Assembly: GCA_013350335.1 (NCBI GenBank)
Contig: CM023540.1
Coordinates: 21,741,175 to 21,805,174 of the forward strand
Direction of reading: 5' to 3'
DNA from: Chimonanthus salicifolius
Lineage: Eukaryota; Streptophyta; Magnoliopsida; Laurales; Calycanthaceae
Length of the DNA stretch: 64,000 bases
Below, in pieces: positions 33,439 through 45,100 of this stretch. Position 1 is the first letter of the stretch. Each line of letters opens with the position of its first letter. The notes beneath the pieces are model-generated. The model saw only the letters and a program-made list of their open reading frames with translations, was not told the DNA's origin and searched no databases. The position numbers and the translations under genes are program-made.

Positions 33439-33518
33439 TATATATAGAGGAGGAGGAATGGTGTGGGGCCCACTGAAAACGTTGACAGGCCCGTGCGCGG
33501 GTCCACCCACACCACGTG
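33439..33518 (-). promoter_or_regulatory. Putative promoter of the dioxygenase gene
   Basis: On the minus strand a TATATATA box (33446-33439) lies ~130 bp before the ATG, next to a TGCATGCA (RY-like) motif. Upstream are a TTGAC W-box core at 33482 and a CACGTG G-box at 33513-33518. The motifs are seen in the sequence; their use is inferred. Confidence 0.45.
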
Positions 33519-33856
33519 TTTGTTTACAACGTGCCGTGTCGATTAGATAATTAAGACCTTGAAATTAATTAATTAAGAAACTTAATGTGATTAATTCACT
33601 TTTTAAAAGAAACTAGTCATAGTCACAACTTATTTGAAGTTTTGAACAATATCCTGCATAGAAAAATTTCAAAGAAATGCCTGTTGAAATATGAGAAGAG
33701 ACGTGGAAGACGACTTTTTCAAACGGTGGTCCTTAGTATTTTTTAATTACTATTTTTTTTTTGTTTTAAGATAACTTATTAGGAATATTGTTATTACTAT
33801 TTTCTAATTAGGAGACTTTTTCAAACCATGCTCACTACTATTTTTATGTTTTAAAG

Positions 33857-34802
33857 CAGGGTGAAAATATCGGCCGATACCAAACGTATCGGCCGATATA
33901 TATCGGTTTTTCATGACCGAGTAATATCGGCCGATACGTATTGTATCGGCCGTACTAGAAGTTTATCGGCCGATATGACCGATAAAACGGCCCGCCATAT
34001 CCGTCACCATATCAGCTGAGATGTATAAACTTCGGTTTTTAATATTTTTTTTTCATAAAAAAAAAAAAAAACGATATTGCCCGATACGGCCGATATATTG
34101 GCCGGGATGGCTGATATTTTCATATTTTGAATTTGAAATTGAAAAAAAAAAAACAATTAATTTTGGCAATAATATCGGGTGATTTAAATTTCATGCTCAT
34201 CCATTTGTTGATCTGTCATAAAAGATAAATATACAAATTTTATTCTCACCTTCCATTTAAAACAAAGTAACTTTCAGCCAAGAGTCCACAGAAGATATGC
34301 GTTACTGGGACTAAAATGGAAGGCCCCAAGTTTGGAAATTAATAGCTGGGACAGTGGAACGATAACCTAGATTTAAATTAGTTATGGATTATTTTGGAAT
34401 CTTTAAATACAGCAAGTAATTGAATAAAACGTGTAACCAAATTGGGCTGGGCTGGAAACAATGAAAGTAAGATAAGTAGTGTATTTAATAGGTGCAATTA
34501 GACCGAAATTTCAGAAATCTTGGCTGATATTTTGAGATTTTTCCATAATTATTTTGAAATTAACAATTTCGTATCTTAAAAATAACATTTGAATATATAA
34601 ATGACCGATATTTAGTGATAAAATTATATATTCATGAAGGCCATAATTTTCTTTATTTTCTGTAATTTTTCTGATTTTTTTTTCTTTTTACAAAAAATCG
34701 GAAGGAGAGAGAAATATTTCGCCCGAATATCGGCCGATATATTGGTATTGCCGATATTTCATTATCGGCCAATATATCGGTCCGGGCGATATTTTAACCC
34801 TA
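33857..34802. mobile_element. hAT-like non-autonomous element 2 with TATCGGCCGATA repeats
   Basis: A 946-bp element flanked by exact 8-bp copies of TTTTAAAG (33849-33856 and 34803-34810). The ends, read inwards, are CAGGGTGAAAATATCGGCCG and TAGGGTTAAAATATCGCCCG, a good 20-bp terminal inverted repeat. Palindromes TATCGGCCGATA cluster near both ends (subterminal repeats), and the middle is unrelated AT-rich sequence. There is no transposase. The 8-bp TSD, CAGGG end and subterminal repeats are hAT features. Confidence 0.87.
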
Positions 34803-34810
34803 TTTTAAAG

Positions 34811-35571
34811 TATATATTAATGGTGGAGAAGATCAAAATTTCAATTTAACTATTAAAAAACAAGATTAGAAAAATCACTACATTAAAAGTCATATGTGGG
34901 GCCATCTGTAAGAAAATGTTCTTCTTCCCAAACCCCAACCACCCACTCATCTCTTCTTGTGTTTTTTGTTTTTTTCCTTTTCAACAGTGGTGACATGTTT
35001 GGGCTCATAAATCTACTTGAAGACTTGCACCATGGAAATTTCGAGACTTATCGAGATCATCATAAATGAAAGAAATAGGGCAACATGAGAGATTTTACTG
35101 AAAAAAAATAGCAATAAAATGAATTTCAACTTAATTATAAGATTGTAATTTTGAAATTATGATCCTAAAACTTAACCCCCTATAAGTGTGAGAGAAGGAT
35201 AGAAAATGAAGCAGCATGCAGTCAGCCTAATAGACGTGAAAGTGGAAGAACAATCAAGACTTACATCATTTGAGGAAAAATGGCTGCAAGCCTTACCACA
35301 TTTGAGAAAAAATGGCTGCAATTTGAAGATAAAATCTAGAAAAGTTATTTTCTACCACGTATTGCGCCATTCAATTTTAAAATGTTATTTTTTCAATTTT
35401 ATGGACTTTTGGAACGCAGTAAGAATTTGAATCGTGGAGGAATAAAATCCTAAAACTTTACTGCAGTTTGAGTTGCAATCTCTTTGACTCTGTAGATTAA
35501 AAGGTCAAATTCGCCGGCTCCACACTTTTCATATAATTTTGACTGAAATCTAAAAAAATTGTTATATAACT
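34811..35571. other. AT-rich intergenic sequence
   Basis: No gene recognised. A 74-codon frame at 35206-35430 has no known motif. Confidence 0.45.
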
Positions 35572-36104
35572 CAGGGGTTAAAAAATCGGCTCGGCCGATA
35601 TGTGATACGGCCGATATTTTTATCTCTCATACTGATATCGGCATTTTCTCTCTCCTCTGATATCGGAACCGTAAAAAAAAGCAAAAAACCATGACGAACA
35701 GTGATGAACCGTGACAAAACCGCAAAAACCCGTAAAAAACCGCAAAAAACCACTGAGAACCATAAACCTTGAACCGCGAAAAACCGCGAAAACCGCAAAA
35801 AACCGTGAACCCCCTGAGAACCGTAAACCCTGGAAAACCGTGAAAAACCGCGAAAAACAACGAAAAACCTTGTAAAAACCGCGAAAAACCGTATCGGTGT
35901 TTTAAATTTTTTTTTTTTAAATACCGATATTTATGAATATCGGCCGATATTGTGACCGATATTTCGGACCGAATATCGGCCATATCGACCGATATTCGGT
36001 ATGTACGGCCGATACTTATCGTATCGGCCGATATTACTCGGTTTAAAAAAACCGATATATATCGGCCGATACGATATGTATCGGCCGATATTTAGACCTT
36101 AGAA
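35572..36104. mobile_element. hAT-like non-autonomous element 3 with AAACCG minisatellite
   Basis: Inverted orientation relative to element 1. Left end CAGGGGTTAAAAAATCGG; right end read inwards has CTAAGGTCTAAATATCGG. Flanks ATATAACT (35564) and TTATAACT (36105) suggest an 8-bp target duplication with one mismatch. Arrays of ATCGGCCGATA palindromes border a ~220-bp run of AAAAACCGCGAAAAACCG-type units (35670-35890). Open frames rich in Phe and Gly on the minus strand are translations of this minisatellite, not genes. Confidence 0.78.
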
Positions 36105-36112
36105 TTATAACT

Positions 36113-37462
36113 AATAAAAAAGCGGCGGATCATTTTAGTCTTATAAGCATGTTGGGATCAAGACAAATCTTGTCGATGTGAGGACCTTAATTTAATTGTC
36201 GCTCTCACCTCCTTCCCAACAAGGCAACAACTTGTACTTTTTGGGTTTATTTTATGAGATAAAAATCGCTTGATGTACTTATTTGAAATTTAAATCACTT
36301 CAAAATTATTATTTTTTTATAGTTTGAACTGATGCAGAAACGATTCAAATTTTAAATACTTAGATTACAATAAACTAATTTGCACTGATTCAAATTTTAA
36401 ATAAGTACATCAAAACATTTTCTCTCTAATATAGTCTCTTGTTTTTATTATTCTCGATTTTCTTGCAGTTCGTTAGCATACTCATAGAGATTGTTCGCCT
36501 TTCCTTTTTCATAGAAAAATAGATTTTAGGAAATAAGATTTGTAAAGGATACTCAAACAAACAACAAATCCTACGCTTCCAGATTGCAACATACACTAAT
36601 TTATGAAATTACATGTTAGTTTCTTACTCACTTTTTTTTTCTTTAAATTTACGTGTGAGAAATCACGAGATACCCAGCATAAAATCTTCACAGATGAGCC
36701 CACTACTCTTAGGACACACCAAAGTTAGGTATGGGAGTTCAAACCCGCAACCTTCCACTTACTGAGGTGAGAGATAACTAGTTGAACTAGTGGATTACTC
36801 ACTTTACTCTTTAATTACTATTAATCTCTAAATATGCCTCATAATATAGATTTAATCAAATCATAAAGTGACGAACTATAGTAAATGGGTTTTTTCAACA
36901 ACTTTTACAAAATTAGAGACTTTTTAAAACTATGAAAGTACGAAATTTTCTTAAATGAATTTAAAAGATAAAGATTCGTCTTTTTCTTTTGAAAAAACAA
37001 AACCCTTTAAATAATGGTAATTTGCTTAGTCCAAACTCCAAAGTCGTTGAGTGGCACTCGTGAATTGGATCCCTAAACTGAAGCATGAAAAGTCTCTTTC
37101 TTGTATGTAGTCGCCACAGTGGAACATGGAAAGTTTGCTTGTCATCTGGTATACACTATGTTTATATAGCTTGATGTGGATTAGTTCTTTTTTTTTTTTA
37201 CCCATCAATAGATATTGTAAATTGATTTTTTTAACCCACGTAAATGGCTTAGAAATATGGATTAAATTATTTGCAGAACTATGCTATATCTGTTTCCCAA
37301 TGCGATTTTAGACTTTTATGTTTTGGAGTCGGGCCATTCGCAAATATCGTGATTAGATCAGGTTTCTTCGTGAATGGACTCAAAACTTGTATATCCAAAA
37401 TTTTAAGACGGTCCATCAAAATTTTAGATTAATGGTGATAAATATTAAAAATAAAAAAAAAA
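36113..37462. other. AT-rich intergenic sequence
   Basis: No gene recognised. The stretch at 36645-36780 resembles part of the dioxygenase intron repeat. Confidence 0.45.
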
Positions 37463-37644
37463 ATAGCTTCAAATTTCTGAATTTTGCCTCCAATTTTCAA
37501 CCCATTAAAGGAAATTTCAGACTCAAAGTTTTAATTGCATAGGATCCTTTCTAATACATATCAATTGCGACGCCCCACCCACACCCACACCCACTTGAGC
37601 ATGCGAGAGAAAGACTCTAAAAAATCATTCCTCTCAGATAAATT

Positions 37645-37755
37645 CGTTCAAATGAACCAACCTGTTCATTCGAATGAAATAAATTTACACTACAACATTC
37701 GTTCGGTTGACGTTATTCATCCGAACGAATGCCGAATGAACTAATGTTCGTTCAG
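37645..37755. repeat. GAATGAAT palindrome cluster, copy B
   Basis: Shorter counterpart of 8975-9160, with CATTCGAATGAAA and TCATCCGAACGAATG type motifs. Confidence 0.65.
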
Positions 37756-37774
37756 ATGAGTTAAAACGCATGAA

Positions 37775-37952
37775 TAAAATGATAATTTCACCCGAAAATC
37801 TTAATTCAGGTGTCTGTAATGTCTTACCATTTTTTAATATATATATCACTTTAAATTTTAAAATAAAATGATAATTTCACCCGAAAATCTTAATCCAAGT
37901 GTCTGTAATGTCTTACCATTTTTTAATATATATATCACTTTAAATTTTAAAA
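37775..37952. repeat. 89-bp tandem duplication
   Basis: A unit starting at ATAAAATGATAATTTCACCC recurs 89 bp further on with one or two changes (TTAATTCAGGTG against TTAATCCAAGTG). Copy A has a single unit. Confidence 0.85.
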
Positions 37953-38601
37953 TAAAATGAATAAGTATCATTGTTGATAGATAACTTAATATGATCACGC
38001 ACTTTAAAAAATGAGTTTAATATTAGCATAAGATGAGAGAGATACCTGGTGAATTGAGGGATTATGTAAGAGCAAATGTTCCTAATGGTAAGGAATGGTG
38101 AAATTGTTATTTAAGCAAGTTTTTTTTATAACTAGATTTGTAATTGGACTAAAATGTTTGTTTTTAATAATTTATTTATCAAAAAGGGCACGATACTTTT
38201 AGCCACTAGCTAGCCCAATTCCATCCTGTCATTTATATTTGAATCTTAAATTTAATTCAAGTTCAAGTCCAAGCCACTCTTAGATTGTTGTTGAGGTAAT
38301 GGAAAACTGGGAATATCCAATGTAAAATCTCTATAGGTGATCCCTCTTAATCCTAAAGACATACCAGATTAATCCGGAAGTTTGAACCCACCACGTCCTG
38401 TTCCTGGTTAAGAATTATCCTCTATCTACAGTAAAAGAATATGAACCCATCACGTTCATATTTGAAATACACTATTCGAACCAAATTTACAGTCTTCTAA
38501 AACCAAACTACAACACATTCATGATTTCAAACTTATATCTTAGATATTTTATTACCAGAAATCTCTAGCTCCTTTTATTTTTTATTTTTTTTTATTGATT
38601 T

Positions 38602-39104
38602 TCAGAGCTTGCTGGAGATGGGTATATTCCTGGATTGCGATTTAGGGCTGGAATCTTTGGGCGCAACGATAGTCAAAACCCCGTTCTCTACCTGAGCTTT
38701 GATCAGATCGGCTTTCACATTCTCCGGCAATCCAATCTGCCTAGACAAATCCCCTTTCGCCCTTCTTCCTTGGATGTGCCAAATCGCTTCTTTCGAATCC
38801 GATTCCCCTTTCGGCCCTTCCACTTTCACCACCATCACGTTCCCTTCTTCCAATTGGATTTTCACATCTTCCTTGCTACATCCTGCGCAGCAAGCCAGCT
38901 ATTAGAGGGAAGAAATTTTGAAAGGAAAATGAAGTTGTTTTTTACCTGGAGACTGGACGTACCAGGGACGTCAATCTTGAAGATGTGCGAAGTGGGGGTC
39001 TCAATCCAGTCCACCTGGGCCGTTGATTCGGGCCACTCCCGGACGACCATGGGTATCCACGGGAAGGAGCGCCGGAATGGGTCGAAGAAACCGTCGGACG
39101 ACAT
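38602..39104 (-). CDS. HSP15.7: Small heat-shock protein, peroxisomal HSP15.7 type, copy B
   Basis: Two exons: 39104-38963 (142 bp) and 38882-38602 (281 bp), with an 80-bp GT-AG intron; 140 residues, ending in SKL before TGA (copy A uses TAA). The alpha-crystallin domain is intact, with DVKIQLEEGNVMVVKVEG, LSRQIGLPENVKADLIKA and GVLTIVAPKD. Against copy A the changes are A20V, M31V, P to S and Q to K after GES, F to L before SRQ, and R to Q near the C-terminus. The exon structure, PTS1 and promoter are kept in both, so both are likely expressed heat-inducible peroxisomal chaperones. Confidence 0.93.
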
Positions 39105-39202
39105 TTCAATTTTGACTGACTTTCAAACTCAGCCGCGATTTAGATGGTTTTTCTTATCCAAATTGAGATTCAGGCGACTGAGGGGTGACAGATGATGATC
39201 GT

Positions 39203-39270
39203 TTTTATAGAACGAAAGAGAGAGAGAGAGAAGGTTCTGGAATCGTTATCTTCGGGATTTCATTCCAGAA
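39203..39270 (-). promoter_or_regulatory. Heat-shock promoter of HSP copy B (TATA plus HSEs)
   Basis: TATAAAA at 39209-39203 on the minus strand, the perfect three-unit element GAAGGTTCTGGAA at 39230-39242, and TTCCAGAA at 39263-39270. The arrangement is the same as in copy A, with the GAGA run slightly different. Confidence 0.8.
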
Positions 39271-40650
39271 AGAACTCGGCATTTCATCTGATTTGGCTCG
39301 ATTTGCAGTCTGAAGTGGGGACCACTTGATGAATGGTGGATGATAAATACACGTTGACCACTTACACATGAGACTAGTGATGCTGTTTCTAGCTTCTACA
39401 ATACAATAGCGATAAGCCTAAGCCTCTTGCGAAAAGGAATGAGTAAATAAGATCCTCGTAAGAAATTTAGAATCACTCTATCATTGAGATTTTTTTAAAT
39501 GATTATGGATTGTGAGAAGGAGCTACCTGAAGTATACATTTATATAAAATTATATTATGATTTTTAATTATATAATTAATTTGAGTACCATCTAAGTTAG
39601 GGTGAAACACGGGCTGGAAGGCCGGGTTCCGATAAACACAATATAACCCATATCATAAATGGCTGAACTCAGCTTAACCGGATATGATTTTGTAACCCAA
39701 ATTTCCAGCCATATCTGAAATGGAAAATAAATCAGGAAAATGAAAAAAAGCAACACCGTTGTTAAAAAAACTGTAGTTTAAAATCATGAAATTGAAACAA
39801 TGAAACCTCTATTTTTAATTTTTTATATCCACAACCAAATATCATGATAGTTGTTTTTATAAAAATAAGACTTTCTAATCAAAACATGTGCTACTACTGC
39901 CTACTCTCAATTCCACACAGACATTCCTGATTCAAAACAAACTTAAAGGAAATAACAAAAAATATAAAAAAATACTATACCTCTTTGTGCACAGGATTGA
40001 GAGCCAAAGAGTATTCGAGAGTCACAAAAGATGGAGAAATGAAGAGGAACCAGAGCGAGAGAGGAATCATTGTTGCAGGAGGAGAGAATCACAGTCGTAG
40101 GGTAGGGAGGAAGGAGAGATTCACGAGCAGCCTCGCATTGAGTGAATCGGATCAGGGATTATGGCACAAAACTTATGTGTATAAAGGGTGGATCAGGTTG
40201 AGTCAAGTTGGGTCAATTTTTAAAAGCCGAGCCCACCTTCATCCAAATTTAATACGGATTTTAAATAATGTTGGTTCTATTTCAATGGCTTACATTTCCA
40301 ATTTAGTTATAAAAACCAACTCCTAGATCAAACGGGTTTAAACTATGGTTAGGTAAACTAGAGTTCAATCAAGATTCACGTAGTCAAACTCAATCAAACT
40401 TATGACATCAAAATGATGATTTATACAATATAATTAACTAACTAATCGATTAATTAATAATAATTAATTAAAACTATAATAATGTCTAAATAGCTATAAA
40501 ATGGAAAATATTAAATACAAAGTATAAAATATAAAGAGTTAATAATCACATTTTCCTAAAAATATCTTAGCACACTAATTACTATAATAAATAAGAAAAT
40601 AGTCTAAAACCCACCATAATAAATTTCAAACCTTTTAAGCATTATTGAGG
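39271..40650. other. Spacer in duplication copy B
   Basis: Collinear with copy A. It contains the empty site GTGCTACTACTGCC at 39888-39901 matching the hAT-like insertion in copy A. No convincing gene. Confidence 0.55.
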
Positions 40651-41019
40651 GTGAACTGTCCAAGGTTGCAAATGGGCTGGGCTACGCCAAGCCAGGACAA
40701 GGCATGTACATCTCTGGTTTTACTCCAAAACAACTTGGTTCAGGAAAAATGTTATTCCTCCATGAGAGGGAAAAAAATCTGTTCTCAGTTTCATATTAAA
40801 AGAAACTTTATTATGGTAAATTTCCAAAGATTATTTTTCCTTTTTGTGGTGGAAAAAAGAATAGATAGTTAGATTTGACACACTGATGAACTTGGTTCCA
40901 CCAACCAGCCTCTTGTGCTATTGCAAGTATTACAAGATAAATGAACTTGAAAATCTGTTTACTGACGTTTGTGAGTTAATCTTGGAGGGGGGAAAAGTTT
41001 CCACCTTAGTAATTTGCAG

Positions 41020-41214
41020 GAACCAATCCTATTCATCAAGGAACAGATACATGCCAAGAGAAAAACCGTAGAAATCGATATCGCAATTGAGGAATCTGCT
41101 CCCATAAGAGTGGTCGATGGTGGTACTGTTACCCCCATGCTGACAGATGCAAACCCTGCTCTTGAATGTTTACTCCTGTATAATCAATGGTTAGATGGAA
41201 TGCTATCAGAATGA
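41020..41214 (+). CDS. Conserved orphan terminal-exon-like ORF, copy B
   Basis: The same frame as 12792-12986, after the same TAATTTGCAG acceptor: 64 residues from EPILFIKEQ to NQWLDGMLSE and a TGA. Only D/N and L/W differ between the copies. A preceding protein-like stretch at about 40650-40735 (LSKVANGLGYAKPGQGMYIS) is also shared. Function was not recognised; it may be the tail of a gene whose 5' part is lost, or a very short gene. Confidence 0.4.
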   Translation, partial: EPILFIKEQIHAKRKTVEIDIAIEESAPIRVVDGGTVTPMLTDANPALECLLLYNQWLDGMLSE

Positions 41215-42148
41215 TGCATGTAAAATGTAACAAAATTCATTGACAATGGAACCCAGTAATGGAGCATAAGACATCCTATAAAGCACACAATAAAGGAAAG
41301 AAATCGGACTTTCCAAACTCTAAACAAATTTTTACCACCAACACAAAAGCTTCCAAAAGCGAGTAGAAATATACAAAAAAAACTACAAAAAAAAACCCTT
41401 TGTTTCATGATAGAAAATATAGAATAAAGATCAACAGTGGCGCCCAGGAAAAATGTGTCTGCAATTGCCTATTTATCATTTGAACATATGTGGGCTTAAG
41501 TTCTTCCCACTGTGCATATAGCTACGCATGCTGATATGCATAAATACTAATGATGAGCACCACATGAATTGCAAGCGATAAAATAAATCACAATTGCACG
41601 AACATAAAGGTTGACAACCATTTTATTCGGCCCAAGTAAATGGCTCCAGAGACTAACTTCTTCACGATGCCTATAAAAATTAAGTTTTGGATATTTGAAC
41701 TGATGATACTATTTCACTAGTTTCAGTTTGAGTTTTGTAGAGTTTATCAAGCCAAAACTAGCACTAGTTTCGATCCAAAATTGAACCATGACAAAACATG
41801 TATTAATTCACCCCATCTTATTTAGAGGTAATGATTTTTGCACCACTATTTTCTCTCATGGTGCACCACCCTTAAAAAGAAAATTCAAATTTGCCCATAC
41901 TTCTCTCCTTCCCTCTCTTTTCATCTTTCCCAAAAGTAAGGGTAAATTGAATTTTCCTTTTGAGGTGCAAAATGAGAAAAAAATGGTGGTGCAAAAATCA
42001 CTACCCTTATTTAGTGAGATAAAAATAGATCAAATCCCTTTTTCCTAATCATCATTTACACAAAGAACTATCTTGAGCATACATGATTTGAGACACATAC
42101 AAAGGAGCCACTAAAACCCATGCATAATCCAAGTCAAAAAAACATTGT

Positions 42149-45100
42149 TCAATAATGTAACCAAAAAATATGATCTGATAGTACATTGACATACCATAAA
42201 AAATTCTTGATTGAGCTCCATATTGATCCGGACCCTTCATTAGATGTACGCCTTTGTTTGCTTCTTGTCTCATGTTTGCCAATGTTGTCATGATGAATCC
42301 CTGGAAATATACATATAAATTAGAGAAACACGAAAAGTATTGAATGAACTATCCATCAATTGTTTCAATAAAATATTTCAATTACCTTTTAATGGGATGG
42401 TACAGTCTTTGACCCTGAGTGAAGCCAACTTTTCAAGAAGTGAACGTTCAGCATCACTGTCATATATGACAATCAGTTGTGCAAACATGAATACAAAAGA
42501 GCACTTCAAAGGCTTAACATGGTTTTAAAGCTTAAACATATGAGCTTGTAGGATGCCTAAGCAGTAAACATTGAACCCAGACAAATCAAAACTATTGTTA
42601 ATAGACCTGCCTCAAACAGTGATAAGGCAAGGGACACTCATTTGACAAACACCAAAACAACTCGAAGACAATTTCACCATATTTAGAAGGCCAAGTGCAG
42701 ACAACCTAATGCCGTTTCTGCTACAGTTAGTAATATTCAGGTGAAGCTGAATTTTCTAAAATGGTAAAAAAAAATGAAACAATTGAGTGCAAGTTGTTTA
42801 ATATCATCATCATTAAAGACATTGTTCTAATTATCTGGAATTAGGTTTTCAAGTTCTACTCAACTCTATCAACAATCATGTTCTATATCATCTCAAATTC
42901 TTTCCATCTTTACAAGACACCTTTTTCTCTTAGTAGCTTCCACTTGTAGCCCTTCAACTCTATATACTGGGGGTTGCACATGCCCCGAGGATTACTCAGG
43001 TGCTCTAAGAGGCCTCGACACCTTGGTCATCAAAAAAAAAAAAAAAACCTATATATTGGGGTTGTTTATTGTCTCTATGGATGTGAATAAACCATCTTAA
43101 CTTACATCCCTCATATTTTCTTCTAACCAAGAACCTTTAGGCTTTCTCTAATGTACTTATTTCTTTCTTGCTACACCATACATCAATCTTCACATATGCA
43201 TGTCACTGTACTTCATCTACCTGTCTTTTTTCATTGCTCAATAGAGCACTGCAGCTCTAACTGCCACCATATAGAGACACCCTTTTAATCTATGTTTCAC
43301 TCTTTTGTTACAAAATACCCCATTAGCTTGCCTAAAGTTAGCCACCTTGCAACCATCCTATTAGCCATATCTGTCCCTTTATTATAGCCATCGATCTAGG
43401 GGTTTAGAAGGCTTGAATAATATAGCTTTTAAAGTTTGAAAATCTACAGTGTGTGTGTGGGGTGGGGTGGGGGGAGAGAGAAGTTTGTCATGCCAATTGA
43501 GAGGTCCCTATCTGGCACTTCTCTAGATATCAATATGACTATCAAATATTGTGATACTGAATATGTGCAACATAAATATTCATATTATGCTTGCCTGAAG
43601 TTTGGATACACCATTAGCTTGTAGAACAATTTTCTTTCTTTTTTTTTAATAGAAGGTTAGCTTGTAGCATAATTGCTAGAACAAGAAATAAATATGAGAA
43701 TAGTTGCATTAAAAACATCATTTTGCAATAATTAATTGTAAGTAGTCATAGTGGATCATTGATAAACTTTAGACACAGGATGTGAGAGTGTAGGTATTTT
43801 CCCAAGGAAATTAGGTTTCACCCTCGTGGTCTGTAGTGGGGAAAAATTTGACATGAAATGATACTGATATACTGGTACAGGGTCATAGGCTACTTGTAGA
43901 ATATGTTTTAACTGAGTCTATTTGTCTGGGTTGGTTACATCCAAAATTGCAATGGTTTCTTACTCATGAAATTTACAGACAAGGCAGGCTATATAACGAT
44001 TTAAGAAACACTATCCCCTCAGCATAGGAATGGAGGCTAAAATGGCACACTACCCCCCACCCCACCCCCACCCCCCTACCTTCTCAACCCACCAATGACC
44101 ACCGGATATATCTCACACATGAAATTTATATAACAAGTAGCAGCCAGCTCATGAAAATCAAAATTGCCAAACCCAATTATGAGTATCAATAAAAAAATGG
44201 ATGAGATAAATGTCCTTGACAACATGACTCTTTAGTGGGCATTGAGAGATTATTGTAACACTAAGCACAAAAGCAATTCAGGTAAGAACTTAACAACATT
44301 TTCTTACATTTGGCATGCTAGAAAGATTATAAATCAATAGAGTAAGATGTGAGAAAATCTACAACTCTGAATAAATATTTCATTCCACCTTAACAAAGAT
44401 GTGCCTTTGACTACCCATAGCTTAAGACTAACCTGATGGTTTTCGGGATCTCAACATTCACAATAAAATGATGATCCCCTCGGACAGATGGATTTTTAAT
44501 ATTTGGAACCCCCATATTAGGTAATTTTATTCTCTCTCCAGGCTGGACTCCAGAAGGAATTCGAAGATCTCTGAATCCATCAATTGTTTCTACCTGCAAT
44601 TAATTTGTGTTTTATGTAAACAATAAACAAATACCAACCTACAAAACAATATTTGGGACATCCATATTGTGCATCTAATTTTAGTTCAACCATAATCCAA
44701 GGTCTGATCATCTTGAGTCGAGTGACATTTATAGGCCATGAATTCTTTTTTCCTCAAAAGAATGTAAGAAATATATCAACTCAGTTTGTGCATAACATCC
44801 AAGGAAATCAATTTACTAAAGCTTATTACAACAAAAATTAAAGCTTATTACAACAAAAATTGTTCAATTAATCCATAAGACCTTATCACTCAAAAAATTT
44901 GATACATAAAAACCTTCCATGATAGCTACAAAAGTAAAATAGTAACTACGATATTAGGCTATGTTCAATCAATTGCAGGAAACTAGTACATGAGGAACAG
45001 ATATAGTGTATTGAGATTCAGAGAATGATCCTTATTGTACCGAAACCCAAGTTACAAAATCCAGCCATTTGTGGTTTCTTGATTGCCAGCATCATGAGTA

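Larger units (their letters stand above)
37463..42152. repeat. Segmental duplication, copy B
   Basis: Collinear with 8811-13922. It contains the second HSP15.7-type gene, the second copy of the conserved ORF and the real DnaJ 3' UTR, ending at the DnaJ stop-codon region. It has an 89-bp tandem duplication at 37775-37952 and lacks the hAT-like insertion present in copy A. It is continuous with a working DnaJ gene, so this side is probably the original location. Confidence 0.9.

Noticed and set aside
35571..35983. Phe/Gly-rich minus-strand frames (75 and 118 codons) as small proteins
   Set aside because: They are translations of the AAACCG minisatellite and change with the repeat frame; no start context or conserved motif.
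33857..36104. Repeated TATCGGCCGATA units as a CRISPR-like or iteron array
   Set aside because: Spacing is irregular, units are palindromes of ~12 bp, the host is a plant, and the blocks have transposon ends and 8-bp target duplications.
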